Assembly: GCA_049324695.1 (NCBI GenBank)
Contig: JBMOMJ010000013.1
Span: forward strand, 118,365-182,364
Direction: 5' to 3'
Source: PMG-095 sp049324695
GTDB lineage: Bacteria; Myxococcota_A; Polyangia; Polyangiales; Polyangiaceae
Length of the DNA stretch: 64,000 nucleotides
Positions 8,613 through 18,155 of the stretch are shown here, piece by piece. The notes beneath the pieces were generated by a model. It made no database searches and was not told the DNA's origin. It saw nothing but the letters and a program-made list of their open reading frames with translations. The number at the start of each line of letters is the position of its first letter. Position 1 is the stretch's first letter. The position numbers and the translations under genes are program-made.

Positions 8613-11600
8613 GCTCGCCGATCCCAGCGCCTTCAATATCCACGCACTTACGGTCAAAACGTGGGACGCGAAGCTGCGGCGCGACCTGCGTTTGCTGGTA
8701 CCAATTCACGTGGACGCCTTGGTCGTGCGCAGCGATGGCGGCGCTGTCGCCGATTGCACGATGCGAACACCTTCCGGCACGCCCGGCGAGCGCTCGATCG
8801 ATTTGTTGCCGGCGCCGTTCGTCGATCGGGATGCTCCACGCCCACGCGGCGTGCACTTGCATTGGGCCATGCCCGATGGGCTCTCGACGTTGCGCGCAGA
8901 AAACTCCGGCCCAAGCTCGGCAGCTTTACCCGATCGCTGGCTCATCGCGCGCATTGCGCCGGGCAAGACCGGCCGACGCAGCGTAACCGCCTGGATTTTG
9001 GATTCGCGCAACGCCACGTCCACGCCGCTCGAAGGTTGGACTGCCGCGCCACCTACGGGCAAGCCGGTCACTGTGCTCGGCATCGGCGACGCGGGCTGGG
9101 CGGCTTACTACGATAACGTCGTCAATCGCTTCGCCTTCCACGATCCTCTCGAGCAGGTGCCGAATGGAAAAATCGCGTACCTCGTGTGCGGCTGGTATGC
9201 CGACGCGGCGCTCGATCCACTCGCTACCAACACCGCTACATTGCACGCCTTCGAGGCGCGCATGTTGGAGCTCGGCTGGGACGCGCCGATTCGCGATTTG
9301 AAGAAAGCCAAGCAGAGCTCGCAGAGCCATGTGTCGCGCATCGCGCTCTCTGGGCTCGAAACACCACACGCCGCTCGCGATGAAGTCGGCAACGTCGTCT
9401 ACGCAAAAAACGCCAAGGTCGCCTCTGTGAAGGGGCTGCCCATCGCCGGTGAGTTTCAGCTCGCGGATGTGTACTGGCCGCAAGACACGTTGTTTCACGG
9501 CGCCGTGGTCGATCTCTCGTGGCCCACCGTCGCTTCCAATTCGCCAGAAGTCGGTGGTCCACCCAATCCAGCCACGGTCGACGTAGCGCTCGGCGTTACA
9601 CCAGCCGACGCACTCGCCGCCATCATCGCACGCACTTCGGGTTCGGAGCAGGAGGCGGACTTTCTCACCGCGTTCACGCTCGGTGCACTAGAAGACCTGC
9701 AACAGCCGGACGGAGACGCCAAGCTCGCAGATCGCTTGCACGATGCAGCCTTTGCCTCACTCTCGGATGGTACCGAGCGAGTTCCGCGCGCGGCTTCCGT
9801 GATGCCCGACAAGCCGCCACCGAAGCAGCCGCCCACCAAAAGGCCGCCCAAACGCTGGCTCACGAAACAGGGCGATTTCCAGGGCGTTCACCGCACCAAA
9901 CCAGAGCCGCTCAAACCACCCGAGCCCACCGAAGTCGAGCTACCGCGTCCGCGCCTGTTCTTTCCGCCCGATCCTGCCATCGCAATTCACGGCGCCTTTC
10001 GTTCGCCGAAGCACGGCGGTGATGGCCGCTTCAGCGACGACGGGCGCCTGATGTGTCGCGTGTCGAGCACGCCGATCAACTGCTTGACGCTGCGAGCCTC
10101 TCCAACCGGTGCGCGCGTCGCCATTCGCGCCAGTGATGTGCTCGAGCGGCCACTCCTGCACGGAGGCGTTCCACCCGAATGCCAGCAACTATTGGAAGAG
10201 CTCGGTTTGCTCGATCCCGGAACGAGCGCCGTGATCGCCGAAGCGATAACCAAGCAGGGGCGCATTCCCGAAGCTCTGCCGAAGGACACCCTCACCCGCA
10301 TCGCTGCAACGGAGCAAACGGCCTGGTGGGCCACGCGTCGCGCGACCACGGATGCGCGCGCCATCGCCGTGCACAGCGGGCTGGAAGGCACTCTACCCTC
10401 GCCAGTCGCGGTGCGTCCGCCCGCAAAACCATGGGTGCCGCTGCATTTGGATTGGGAGGTCGAGTACCTGCCCGCACCGGCGCGCAACTTCAGCCTGGGA
10501 GAGATCGACTTCGCTCCACCGAGTGTGCCAGAGGGCACCGGTGAGCTATTCCGCGGTCGTTCGCTGCTGAGCGGCGGCATTGCAACCGCATTGGCCGACT
10601 CGGTGCAGAAGTATCTCGACGACGAACGCGCCGCCGGCCGCAACGCGCTCGCCGACGCGGACCACACGAGCGAGGCGCAGGACATCGTGAACCGGCTGCG
10701 CGCGCTCGACACGTTGCAAGGTCCGCTCGAGGGATTGCATCGTTTGTTGCGCAAAGATCTCGGGTTCGATTCTTCCGCGCAGGTGCCTGCTCCAGCAGGC
10801 TTCGTTGCCGTTCGGTCCGGCTTCTTACGATTGAAGCGGCTTCGTCTGGTGGATGCGTTTGGTCAAATCTTGAATTTGGCTGGTTCGAGCGCCACAGAGG
10901 ATGCCAACCCCGAGCGAGTTGCGGTGGGAGACGGAGCGGAGGTACCGGGCAAGCCGGGCGTCGCGGTGCTACCGCCGCGCTTCACCGCACCCGCCAAGTT
11001 GTCCTTCCGCTTTCGCGATGCGAGCACACCAAATCAAGACGCCAACGAAGCGCGCTCGCCAGTGTGCGGCTTCTTGCTGCCGGACCACATCGACGAGGCG
11101 CTCGAATTCTTCGATGCCAACGGGGAGGCCATCGGGCAAATCCGCATCGACACGGATGTGGGCCCGCTCTGGGAGCTCGCACCGGGCTTGCCAACGGCAG
11201 TCGGCGCGTCACCCAAGGCCGCCATTTCACATCCCGAACTCGGCGCGTTTGCTCAGTATTTGCTCGAGCAGAGCGTGCGCGACCAAGCAGCTTCCAAGCC
11301 ACTCGCGCTGGTCGAGCTCCTGCGCGTGATCGACTCGACCCGCTGGACTGTGGATCCATTTGCTCACGTCGGTGAGGAGCACCTGTCGCTCTTGATCGGC
11401 CATCCCGTGGCGGTGATCGCGGCTTCCCTCGAGCTCGAAGTGCGCGAACCAGTGAGCGGAACCGACGTGCCCATCACCCGCGTGCCCGTGCGGCTCGGAG
11501 CGCTCACGCATTGGCAAGACGGGCTCTTCGGCTACTTCGTCAACGGCCAATTCGACACGTTTCATTGTGCACGCGCAGCCGCAGCTTTCGCTCGCCCGCT

Positions 11601-12102
11601 GCCGAGCGCAGGCTTTTTGGGCCCGGTGGAGTCAGTACCAGGTTACGCCGCGACGTTCGCCAGCGATGTGCAAGGTGACGCCGGAGCCACTCCGGCATCG
11701 CACCCGTACCTGGATAGCTCGGGAATTCTTTGGATCGTTCCGGGCATTCGTTACGAGCTTCTGCTGCTGGTCGAGCCACATTGCGCCGTTCACGCAACCA
11801 CCGGGCTCCTACCGCGCAAGCAAATCGCGCCGCAACGAGCGTGGTTGCACGAAGCGCTGGCTCACATCGCTCCCACATTTCGCTTCGGACCCGTATTGAT
11901 CGACCCCAAACAAATTCGCATGCCGATTCCGTCGGATATCGAAGGAGCTTGGACGTGGACGCATCGCGCCGATGTCGATCGCTGGGCGGAGTATGAAGTA
12001 GTTCACGCCGGCCAAGAGGCGTTGCTGTCACCGGATCCGTACGAAGCCAGTGAGGGCTGGCTCAGGTTACGTCCGGCGACCAAACCCGAAGGCGGCGGCT
12101 GA
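8605..12102 (+). CDS. Large conserved protein of unknown function, cassette gene 4
   Basis: The start is the ATG at 8605, chosen because GGAGG sits 7 nt upstream and the protein then begins MAKLADPSAFNIH; the open frame extends further up but inside gene 3. The product is 1165 residues with no signal peptide or membrane helix. The N-terminal third has the phrase GVHLHWAMPDGLS and DRWLIARI, suggestive of a beta-rich fold. A strongly basic, Pro-rich linker at about residues 398-450 (PPPKQPPTKRPPKRW) divides it from the rest. Aromatic and acidic residues are frequent near the end. No catalytic motif is evident. It overlaps gene 3 by 8 nt and is followed by gene 5 after 17 nt. Function unknown. 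Confidence 0.85.
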   Translation: MAKLADPSAFNIHALTVKTWDAKLRRDLRLLVPIHVDALVVRSDGGAVADCTMRTPSGTPGERSIDLLPAPFVDRDAPRPRGVHLHWAMPDGLSTLRAENSGPSSAALPDRWLIARIAPGKTGRRSVTAWILDSRNATSTPLEGWTAAPPTGKPVTVLGIGDAGWAAYYDNVVNRFAFHDPLEQVPNGKIAYLVCGWYADAALDPLATNTATLHAFEARMLELGWDAPIRDLKKAKQSSQSHVSRIALSGLETPHAARDEVGNVVYAKNAKVASVKGLPIAGEFQLADVYWPQDTLFHGAVVDLSWPTVASNSPEVGGPPNPATVDVALGVTPADALAAIIARTSGSEQEADFLTAFTLGALEDLQQPDGDAKLADRLHDAAFASLSDGTERVPRAASVMPDKPPPKQPPTKRPPKRWLTKQGDFQGVHRTKPEPLKPPEPTEVELPRPRLFFPPDPAIAIHGAFRSPKHGGDGRFSDDGRLMCRVSSTPINCLTLRASPTGARVAIRASDVLERPLLHGGVPPECQQLLEELGLLDPGTSAVIAEAITKQGRIPEALPKDTLTRIAATEQTAWWATRRATTDARAIAVHSGLEGTLPSPVAVRPPAKPWVPLHLDWEVEYLPAPARNFSLGEIDFAPPSVPEGTGELFRGRSLLSGGIATALADSVQKYLDDERAAGRNALADADHTSEAQDIVNRLRALDTLQGPLEGLHRLLRKDLGFDSSAQVPAPAGFVAVRSGFLRLKRLRLVDAFGQILNLAGSSATEDANPERVAVGDGAEVPGKPGVAVLPPRFTAPAKLSFRFRDASTPNQDANEARSPVCGFLLPDHIDEALEFFDANGEAIGQIRIDTDVGPLWELAPGLPTAVGASPKAAISHPELGAFAQYLLEQSVRDQAASKPLALVELLRVIDSTRWTVDPFAHVGEEHLSLLIGHPVAVIAASLELEVREPVSGTDVPITRVPVRLGALTHWQDGLFGYFVNGQFDTFHCARAAAAFARPLPSAGFLGPVESVPGYAATFASDVQGDAGATPASHPYLDSSGILWIVPGIRYELLLLVEPHCAVHATTGLLPRKQIAPQRAWLHEALAHIAPTFRFGPVLIDPKQIRMPIPSDIEGAWTWTHRADVDRWAEYEVVHAGQEALLSPDPYEASEGWLRLRPATKPEGGG

Positions 12103-12119
12103 GTCGTAGCGGAGGAAGT

Positions 12120-15100
12120 GTGTACCACCGATCTTTCTTCACTGACGCCTACAACCTGCCCGCGCTTGGCCGCGTGCGCCCAGACTTGCGAACGCAAGGT
12201 GTGCGCGACTGGGCCACGATTCCCGTGGAGCCCGGTTACGTGTTTCGCTCCGTCGGGCCTGCAACCGGCATCGAAGAGCCGGGATCGCCGCGCCGCGATT
12301 CAGGGCTAGTCAGCGCCATCGCCGTGGGCAGCGATCCCAACCACCTGATGATTGGCACACGCGCCGGTGGCATCTGGGGAACGACGGATGAAGGCCAGAA
12401 CTGGACAGCGCTGGGCGACTCGTTGCCGTCACTGCAAACGATGGTTGTCGCTCGCTTCGACGAAAGTGGGCAGCCTCCGCTCGTGATCGCTGGTTCGGGC
12501 GACGCGAACGAAGCCGGCGCGCGTGATCCGGGCCTGGTCGGTGTGTTCCGCTCCATCGATGGCGGCAAGACCTGGTCAATCCTGGACGCCGGCATGTTCG
12601 GCACGCACTTTCGCTCCCACGACATCAACAACGTGGTGTTGCTGGATCGCAATCGTCTGTTTGTCTCCACGCGCCTCGGCCTGTTTTTCTCGAAGGACGC
12701 CGGGCGCAACTTCGGCGACGACGCCGACTTCAAGAACGGCCGCCCACTCATCGACGGTCACATCACGGACATAGTCATCGATGGCACCAAAGTCGCCGTG
12801 GCCGTGGCTGGCGATCCGCCCGACGTCGAAGACCCGCCGCCAACCGAAGTGATCGAGCAAGCGCGCACCTCCACGGCCACTCCTGGCTTGTACGTGAGTG
12901 AGCTCACCGCCACGGGCATCAACGCGTTCGGCAGCGTCGTGCGTGCGACACAGACCGCCGCCAGCGCCGACGAGCCGAGTAAAACCGTATTGGGTCACCA
13001 CGGCGCGTTCTGGGTGATGAGCGCCTCCAAGTTGGATGCACTCGCGCACAGCCTGGCAGGACCACGCCCTTCGACGATTCACAGCGTGCACCTCACACGG
13101 CGCGATCCACTCACGCCTTCCGGCTGGGGCATGTTGAACGCCAGCGAACGCTCGGGGCTGAACGCCTTTCAAACAACCTACTGTCACACGGTGGCGATCG
13201 AGCCGACCGCTTCGACCTCGGTGTTCAACGGTTGGTTCGGTTCGGTGCACTTGATGCGCACGAACGCCAACGTTTCGAGCGGCTCCTGGGTGTGGTCGTC
13301 CACCGAGCGCGGCACGATGGACGACGTGCATGCCGACATCCACATCGTGCGCGTAGACGATCTGCCCGGGCCGAGCCGGCGCATTCTCGTCGGCAACGAC
13401 GGCGGGTTCACCGTGAGCCGCAACGCAGGTGTGACCTGGGCCTCGCGCAACACCCACGCATCTTGTCTGTTTTGGACCGTCTCGTTTGCTCGTGTCTCCG
13501 CGACGCGCGCTCGCATGATCTGCGGGGTACAAGACAACGGCACCGTGATCGGCGAAGGCCCTTTCGAGCCCGCTTCACCCTCGGATTGGACGTGGAAGCG
13601 CACCGGACCTGGCGACGGCGGCGCAAACGCCTTCATCCCGAACGATCGCGACCACTTTGCCAACGACAATCCCGCCGCCGCGTACATCACCGCCAACGGC
13701 ATTCTGTTGCGCGCTTCACCCACTCCCGGGCCTGAATGGGAGTTTGTCCTGGATCCACACGGCGAAACCACGCCGCTCGGATTCATCTATTCGGAAACGG
13801 TGGCGGTGGCACGCAGCGCGTCGGGTGAATGGGACCGCCTCTTCTTCGGCAATTCGGCGACGCGCAACGGACCCGGGATCTTGCGCACGCGCGATGGCGC
13901 ATCATCGACCCCATTCACGGTGCGCAGTCCCCCCGCGCCTCACGCCGGCGCCAACGGCGAGTTTCCCGCAATGATCACGGCGCTGGCCGTGGCTCCCAGA
14001 AATCCGCGCTCGGATCGCAATTCGCCCGGAGCTTGGGATTTGGTGTGGGTCGGCCTCGCCAACGGGCAAGTTTGGTTCAGCCGTGATGCCGGCGCGAACT
14101 TCAGTCAAATCACAGTGGGCGGCGGTGGCTTTCCCGTCGCGGCGATTGCAATCGATCCTGACGACAGCGACCGCGTGGCGATCGGTTACGGAGGCTTCAA
14201 CGAGTCACCGCTGAACGGTCCAACTCGTCACGTGTTCTTGACCGAGAACGGCGGCGCCAACTTTCGTGACATTTCCGGGCGACGCGGAACGAATGGGTTC
14301 GTACCGGACTTGCCGGTACTCTCTGCCTGCTTCACGCGCACCAATCCGCCAGCGCTCTTGATTGGCACCGACATCGGTGTGCTCGTCACGAAGGGCCCGA
14401 ACTTCGGCGAGCGCTGGACACGGCTCGGCGCCAATATGCCGAAGGCACCCTGCTCACAGCTCACGGTGCTGAACGATCTCACGGCGCCCGACGCACCGCC
14501 GCTCAGCGATGGTCTGCCACCCGCCGCGGTCGCTACTTTCGGGCGCGGCGCGTTCCTCCTCGTGCGCCCGAGCAACGCAGAAGCCTTCATCGAATTCGAT
14601 GGTGGCTTTGGCGCCATGGCCGTCAATGAAACCCGCAGCCACACAGCGACGTTGCATAACGTCGGCAACGCATCACTCACGCTCGGCACTCCCACGTTCG
14701 CGGCTCCTTTTTCTGCTACGGGGTTACCGACGGGAACACTCGCCGCACGCAGTCAAGCCACGTTCACGGTGCCGTGTCGGCCCACAGCGGCGGGGTCGTT
14801 CATCGCCGACTTCACGCTTGGCGGCATCACCATTCCGGTCAGCTGCGAGGCCTTCAGCGATGGTCCACCTCGCCTCGCCATGCACCCGCGCCAAATCGTG
14901 TTCGGCGACGTCCCCGATGGTCAAACTGTCGAAGAAGCCGTGCACTTGCAGAACCTGGGTCAAAGCGAGCTGCGCATCACCGGCATTCAAGCCGTAGGTT
15001 CACCTTCGAGCGCTTTCGAATTCTCGCCGGCAATCCCGCCGGAGGTCGTGCTCGCGCCGGGAGAAGAGCGGACGCTCTCCTTGCGCTTCCGCGCCAGCGG

Positions 15101-15347
15101 CGTAAATAGCGATCATCGAGGCACCTGGCGCATCTCATCGAACGATCCCATCGCCGATCAGAGCCACTTTCAGGTGGTTGCGCGCGCACACGTGACGACG
15201 GCTCTACCAGATCAGGGTTTGCCCGGTTGGGTGCCCTGGGCCATCGCGGGCGGCGTCGTCGTGTTGGTTGGTGTCGGAGTCGGAGTCTACTTCGCGACGC
15301 GCGACGACGAGGAGGAAGAGTCGACCTCGCCGCCGCCGTCGCCGTGA
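12120..15347 (+). CDS. BNR-repeat propeller with C-terminal membrane anchor, cassette gene 5
   Basis: A 1075-residue protein starting at GTG with GGAGGA just upstream. It holds at least six BNR/sialidase-type blades marked by TDEGQNWTAL, SIDGGKTWS, SKDAGRNFG, SRNAGVTWAS, SRDAGANFS and TENGGANFR, spread over residues about 80-730. Two choice-of-anchor-D/ASPM-Hydin-like Ig modules follow (about 830-1030; FIEFDGGFGAMAVNETRSH and RQIVFGDVPDGQTVEEAVH). The C-terminus is one hydrophobic helix (WAIAGGVVVLVGVGVGVYF) and an acidic, Pro-rich tail. No N-terminal signal peptide is visible, so the topology looks tail-anchored. BNR blades are a structural fold and do not by themselves imply sialidase activity; the Arg triad of sialidases was not identified. 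Last gene of the cassette. Confidence 0.85.
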   Translation: MYHRSFFTDAYNLPALGRVRPDLRTQGVRDWATIPVEPGYVFRSVGPATGIEEPGSPRRDSGLVSAIAVGSDPNHLMIGTRAGGIWGTTDEGQNWTALGDSLPSLQTMVVARFDESGQPPLVIAGSGDANEAGARDPGLVGVFRSIDGGKTWSILDAGMFGTHFRSHDINNVVLLDRNRLFVSTRLGLFFSKDAGRNFGDDADFKNGRPLIDGHITDIVIDGTKVAVAVAGDPPDVEDPPPTEVIEQARTSTATPGLYVSELTATGINAFGSVVRATQTAASADEPSKTVLGHHGAFWVMSASKLDALAHSLAGPRPSTIHSVHLTRRDPLTPSGWGMLNASERSGLNAFQTTYCHTVAIEPTASTSVFNGWFGSVHLMRTNANVSSGSWVWSSTERGTMDDVHADIHIVRVDDLPGPSRRILVGNDGGFTVSRNAGVTWASRNTHASCLFWTVSFARVSATRARMICGVQDNGTVIGEGPFEPASPSDWTWKRTGPGDGGANAFIPNDRDHFANDNPAAAYITANGILLRASPTPGPEWEFVLDPHGETTPLGFIYSETVAVARSASGEWDRLFFGNSATRNGPGILRTRDGASSTPFTVRSPPAPHAGANGEFPAMITALAVAPRNPRSDRNSPGAWDLVWVGLANGQVWFSRDAGANFSQITVGGGGFPVAAIAIDPDDSDRVAIGYGGFNESPLNGPTRHVFLTENGGANFRDISGRRGTNGFVPDLPVLSACFTRTNPPALLIGTDIGVLVTKGPNFGERWTRLGANMPKAPCSQLTVLNDLTAPDAPPLSDGLPPAAVATFGRGAFLLVRPSNAEAFIEFDGGFGAMAVNETRSHTATLHNVGNASLTLGTPTFAAPFSATGLPTGTLAARSQATFTVPCRPTAAGSFIADFTLGGITIPVSCEAFSDGPPRLAMHPRQIVFGDVPDGQTVEEAVHLQNLGQSELRITGIQAVGSPSSAFEFSPAIPPEVVLAPGEERTLSLRFRASGVNSDHRGTWRISSNDPIADQSHFQVVARAHVTTALPDQGLPGWVPWAIAGGVVVLVGVGVGVYFATRDDEEEESTSPPPSP

Positions 15348-15380
15348 GCACGCTCGCGCGGAGATTCCGTCGCCGCGTGC
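15348..15380. terminator. Possible bidirectional hairpin between convergent genes
   Basis: Immediately after the stop of cassette gene 5, GCACGC (15348-15353) can pair with GCGTGC (15375-15380), and inside it CGGA-GAT-TCCG forms a second short stem. It sits between two convergent genes, where a shared terminator is expected. There is no T-tract, so this is weak. Confidence 0.3.
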
Positions 15381-15390
15381 CTCAGGGCTG

Positions 15391-15690
15391 TTACTGGTTG
15401 GCTCGTTGGCGCGCTTCACCTTCGAGCTCCTTCACCTTGCCCTCGGCCTGAAGCTCGTCGTCGCCGATGAACGCGCCCACGCGATTCTTGACCGCACCAA
15501 CGGTCTCCTGACTCTTACCCTTGGCACGTTCTGCAGCCTTGGCGGCCTCTTGCTTGCCTTGACCCTGCAGCTTGCGCGCGCGGCCCTCTGCCTCCATGCG
15601 CTCGTTGCCGATCACTCGTCCGACTACTTCCTTGACCTTGCCGCCGGTTTCTTCTGCAGCACCTTCGCTGCGTTTGCTTGCGTTGCTCAT
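15391..15690 (-). CDS. CsbD-like stress protein with two repeats
   Basis: A 99-residue, highly charged, Ala/Lys/Glu/Gly-rich helical protein. The start at 15690 is supported by AGGAG about 8 nt upstream; longer frames lack such a site. Two CsbD-type units are visible: one built on GGKVKEVVGRVIGNERMEAEG near the start, and a second on VGAVKNRVGAFIGDDELQAEG near the end, so it is a duplicated version of the usual 60-70 residue protein. CsbD/YjbJ proteins are small cytoplasmic proteins induced in general stress in several bacteria, with no known enzymatic role. It converges on the big cassette and is transcribed away from the aldo/keto reductase. Family assignment is secure; role is inferred. 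Confidence 0.9.
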   Translation of the reverse strand: MSNASKRSEGAAEETGGKVKEVVGRVIGNERMEAEGRARKLQGQGKQEAAKAAERAKGKSQETVGAVKNRVGAFIGDDELQAEGKVKELEGEARQRANQ

Positions 15691-15932
15691 CGTTGTTCTC
15701 CTCGCTGGCGGATGCCGTTGCACCCGCAACGCTATGCAGGACAAGCTCAGCAATGCGCATGCCAGCACGCGACACAGATTCTTTTGCGCATTGTTCGCAG
15801 TGAATGAACGTATTCCCGCTGGGCTCCACGCCACGATCGAATTTTTGGGTCCAGTCTGCCGCGCTGAGGCGCTTTTGGGCGGTCAAATCGTGCACCAATG
15901 AGCGCGCTGAGCGATCGGGCTAGACTGCCGAT

Positions 15933-16784
15933 ATGTCAAACCAGCGTGTTCGACTGGTGCAAGGTGTTCAGGTGCCGGCGTTCTTGTACGGAACCGCGTG
16001 GAAGGAAGAGCGCACCACTGGTCTCACGCAGCTCGCGCTGCAAGCAGGCTTTCGCGGCATCGACACCGCCAACCAACGCCGCCACTACTTCGAAGCGGGA
16101 GTTGGCGAAGGCATTTCGGCAGAGCTCGGCAAGGTTGTTCCCCAGCGCGAAGATCTCTTTCTGCAAACCAAGTTCACATACCTGCGCGGCCAAGATCAGC
16201 GGCTACCCTACGACCCCAATGCGGACGTCGCGACGCAAGTCGCTCAATCGTTCGAGTCGTCGCTCGAGCACCTGCGCACGACCTACGTCGACTCCTACGT
16301 GCTGCACGGACCGGAAACGTCCAACGGGCTCACCGATTCGGACCATCGCGTTTGGGCTGCCATGGAGCAGCTGCACGCAGCCGGCAAAACGCGCCTACTC
16401 GGCGTCAGCAACGTTTCTCTGCGCCAGCTCGAGCTTTTGTGGCGCGCCGCGCGCGTGAAACCCGCGTTCGTCCAAAATCGCTGCTACGCCAGCGCGGGCT
16501 GGGATCGCGGCGTGCGCGCCTTCTGTCGCGAGCACTCCATTGGCTATCAGGGCTTCTCGCTGCTGACCGCCAACGCGCGCGAGCTCAAAAACCCCGCCAT
16601 CCGCGCCATCCAAGATCGCTTGGCAGCCAGCATGCCCCAGGTGGTGTTCAGCTTCGCCTTGCGCGTCGGCATGTTTCCACTGACAGGCACTTCCAACCGG
16701 GAGCACATGCAGCAGGACCTGGCTGCGTTCGATCTCGAGCTCCGACCCGCCGAAGTCGAAGCGATCGAAAACGTGGCTGGCTAG
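15933..16784 (+). CDS. Aldo/keto reductase
   Basis: A 283-residue NAD(P)H-dependent oxidoreductase of the AKR (TIM barrel) superfamily, near the family's usual length. The catalytic tetrad can be placed at Asp44 and Tyr52 (GIDTANQRRHYFE), Lys80 (LQTKFTY) and His125 (YVLHGP). The spacing between Asp and Tyr is longer than in the common DTAxxY signature; I recall this DTANQR-type variant in a distinct AKR subgroup, so it is not a defect. The C-terminal nucleotide-binding part retains LTGTSNREHM. It would reduce carbonyl groups in the cytoplasm; the substrate cannot be told. It is a stand-alone gene. A run of seven T follows the stop but no clear stem precedes it. Confidence 0.93.
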   Translation: MSNQRVRLVQGVQVPAFLYGTAWKEERTTGLTQLALQAGFRGIDTANQRRHYFEAGVGEGISAELGKVVPQREDLFLQTKFTYLRGQDQRLPYDPNADVATQVAQSFESSLEHLRTTYVDSYVLHGPETSNGLTDSDHRVWAAMEQLHAAGKTRLLGVSNVSLRQLELLWRAARVKPAFVQNRCYASAGWDRGVRAFCREHSIGYQGFSLLTANARELKNPAIRAIQDRLAASMPQVVFSFALRVGMFPLTGTSNREHMQQDLAAFDLELRPAEVEAIENVAG

Positions 16785-16857
16785 CGCAATCTTTTTTTGC
16801 CCGGGTAGGTAACCGGCGGGCGCGAACCGCGTAGCGGCAGCGAAACCCCATCCCGCC

Positions 16858-17916
16858 ATGAAACCTCGCACTCTACGTGCGCCGGCGTCGTGTACCCTGG
16901 CGCGGCCGCAAATCACTGTCTTTGGCATGGGCGCAGCAGTCGCGCTGCTGATCTCGGCACCGGCTCACGCGTTCGTGCCAACACCGGTTGGCGGTCACCC
17001 TGGCGAGCTCGACCTGGAGCTTCGCTTCACTGCAGAACGCGGCAAACTCGAACCAACGGAGAACAAGGCTTCGTGGGTGAAAGTCCGGCGTTTCGACGAG
17101 TACAAGCTCGCCGCCGGCTACACCTTCGGCGACGTCGGCCCGCTCCAGTTCGTGTCGTTACGCTTGGAAGGTACCTATTACCGGAGCCCAGCCGAGCAGA
17201 ACGACCCCGGCAAGTGGCTGGTATTGCCACCGGGGAGTAACACCAGCGAAGTCGCTTTCGCAGGAGAATGCGCCCACGGCGCGACCTACCTTGGTAACGG
17301 CGTGTGTCGCTTCTATCCGGCCGATCGGGGTGGCATCGTGAGTGCCAGCCTGTCGTTCGCGCTGATTCACGATCCAAGGTTCGCGCTCGGCTTCTTTTTC
17401 AAGAGCAGCGTCCCAATCGGAATGGACCTGCAGAAGTTTCAGAATCCGCGCCTCGACTACTTCGCGTTCGGCTCCAACGTCGGGCTCCAGCTAACCTCCT
17501 ACCTTTCTTACGAATCGATTATTTTCTTGGGGCTCGGCACGCACCCGCTGAGCTCACATCACAACGGCGTTGTTGCGCTCACGAATCTCTTCCACCTGCA
17601 CGCGCGGCGCTGGCTGTTGCCCTGGCGAGCTGGCGTGAAGTTCGGCCCCTATGTAGAAGGTGACATCACCGAGCGCACGGACGCGCGCTACGATGCCGCC
17701 TACGGGCCCATCGAGCTCGAGCAGCCCGGCGTCGAAGCGCGGCAACATCGGGATCGCGTGCGCCAGGCGCGCTTCGCAACGGCGCTGCTGCCGTACTTCC
17801 TGGTCACCGAACGCTTCGCACTCGAAGCCGGCTACATTCAAAAGTTCTTCGGCTATGACGCGCGTGCGACCCAGGCCTACTATTTAGGCGGCCGTGTCAT
17901 CTTCGACCTGCGCTGA
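16858..17916 (+). CDS. Exported protein, probable outer-membrane beta-barrel
   Basis: A 352-residue protein with a long N-terminal signal peptide (hydrophobic stretch VFGMGAAVALLISAPAHAF, likely cut after AHA). The mature part is rich in alternating aromatic and polar strands (for example YKLAAGYTFGDVGPLQFVSL and LGGRVIFDLR at the end), as in outer-membrane barrels. Four cysteine/aromatic positions in the ECAHGATYLGNGVCRF segment may form a disulfide-bonded loop. I do not recognise a named family. It is a single gene following the aldo/keto reductase by 73 nt on the same strand, but no functional link is evident. Confidence 0.8.
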   Translation: MKPRTLRAPASCTLARPQITVFGMGAAVALLISAPAHAFVPTPVGGHPGELDLELRFTAERGKLEPTENKASWVKVRRFDEYKLAAGYTFGDVGPLQFVSLRLEGTYYRSPAEQNDPGKWLVLPPGSNTSEVAFAGECAHGATYLGNGVCRFYPADRGGIVSASLSFALIHDPRFALGFFFKSSVPIGMDLQKFQNPRLDYFAFGSNVGLQLTSYLSYESIIFLGLGTHPLSSHHNGVVALTNLFHLHARRWLLPWRAGVKFGPYVEGDITERTDARYDAAYGPIELEQPGVEARQHRDRVRQARFATALLPYFLVTERFALEAGYIQKFFGYDARATQAYYLGGRVIFDLR

Positions 17917-18155
17917 TTCACCCAGCGCTCGACAGCTCATGATCAGCGAGCACGCCAGCTCGTGCGGTGACCGAAACCCTGCCGCAACGTGTGGCGCTCC
18001 CACGCGGAAGTGAGCCGCGATTTCGTTGAAGGTGCAACGATTCCGAAGGTTATTGGTTTGAGATGAAACTATTTTGAAACCATTCGCAGCTCGATCCTGC
18101 GCTCTAGCTTGGTACGACGAAGGCTGCGCCACGCGCGGCGCGCTGATCGTCGACG
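17917..18155. other. Intergenic region with weak hairpin and AT-rich promoter-like stretch
   Basis: GCACG (17950-17954) and CGTGC (17961-17965) could form a short stem 34 nt after the upstream stop. Further on, 18045-18085 is clearly AT-richer than its surroundings and contains a direct repeat of TGAAAC, which is where I would expect the promoter of the chloride channel gene. No certain -35/-10 pair was found. Confidence 0.3.

Noticed and set aside
12120..15347. Annotation as sialidase
   Set aside because: Only BNR blades are visible; the Arg triad and catalytic Tyr/Glu of sialidases were not identified.
16785..16823. T7 run and small stem after the aldo/keto reductase gene
   Set aside because: The T run comes before the stem, the wrong order for an intrinsic terminator on that strand.
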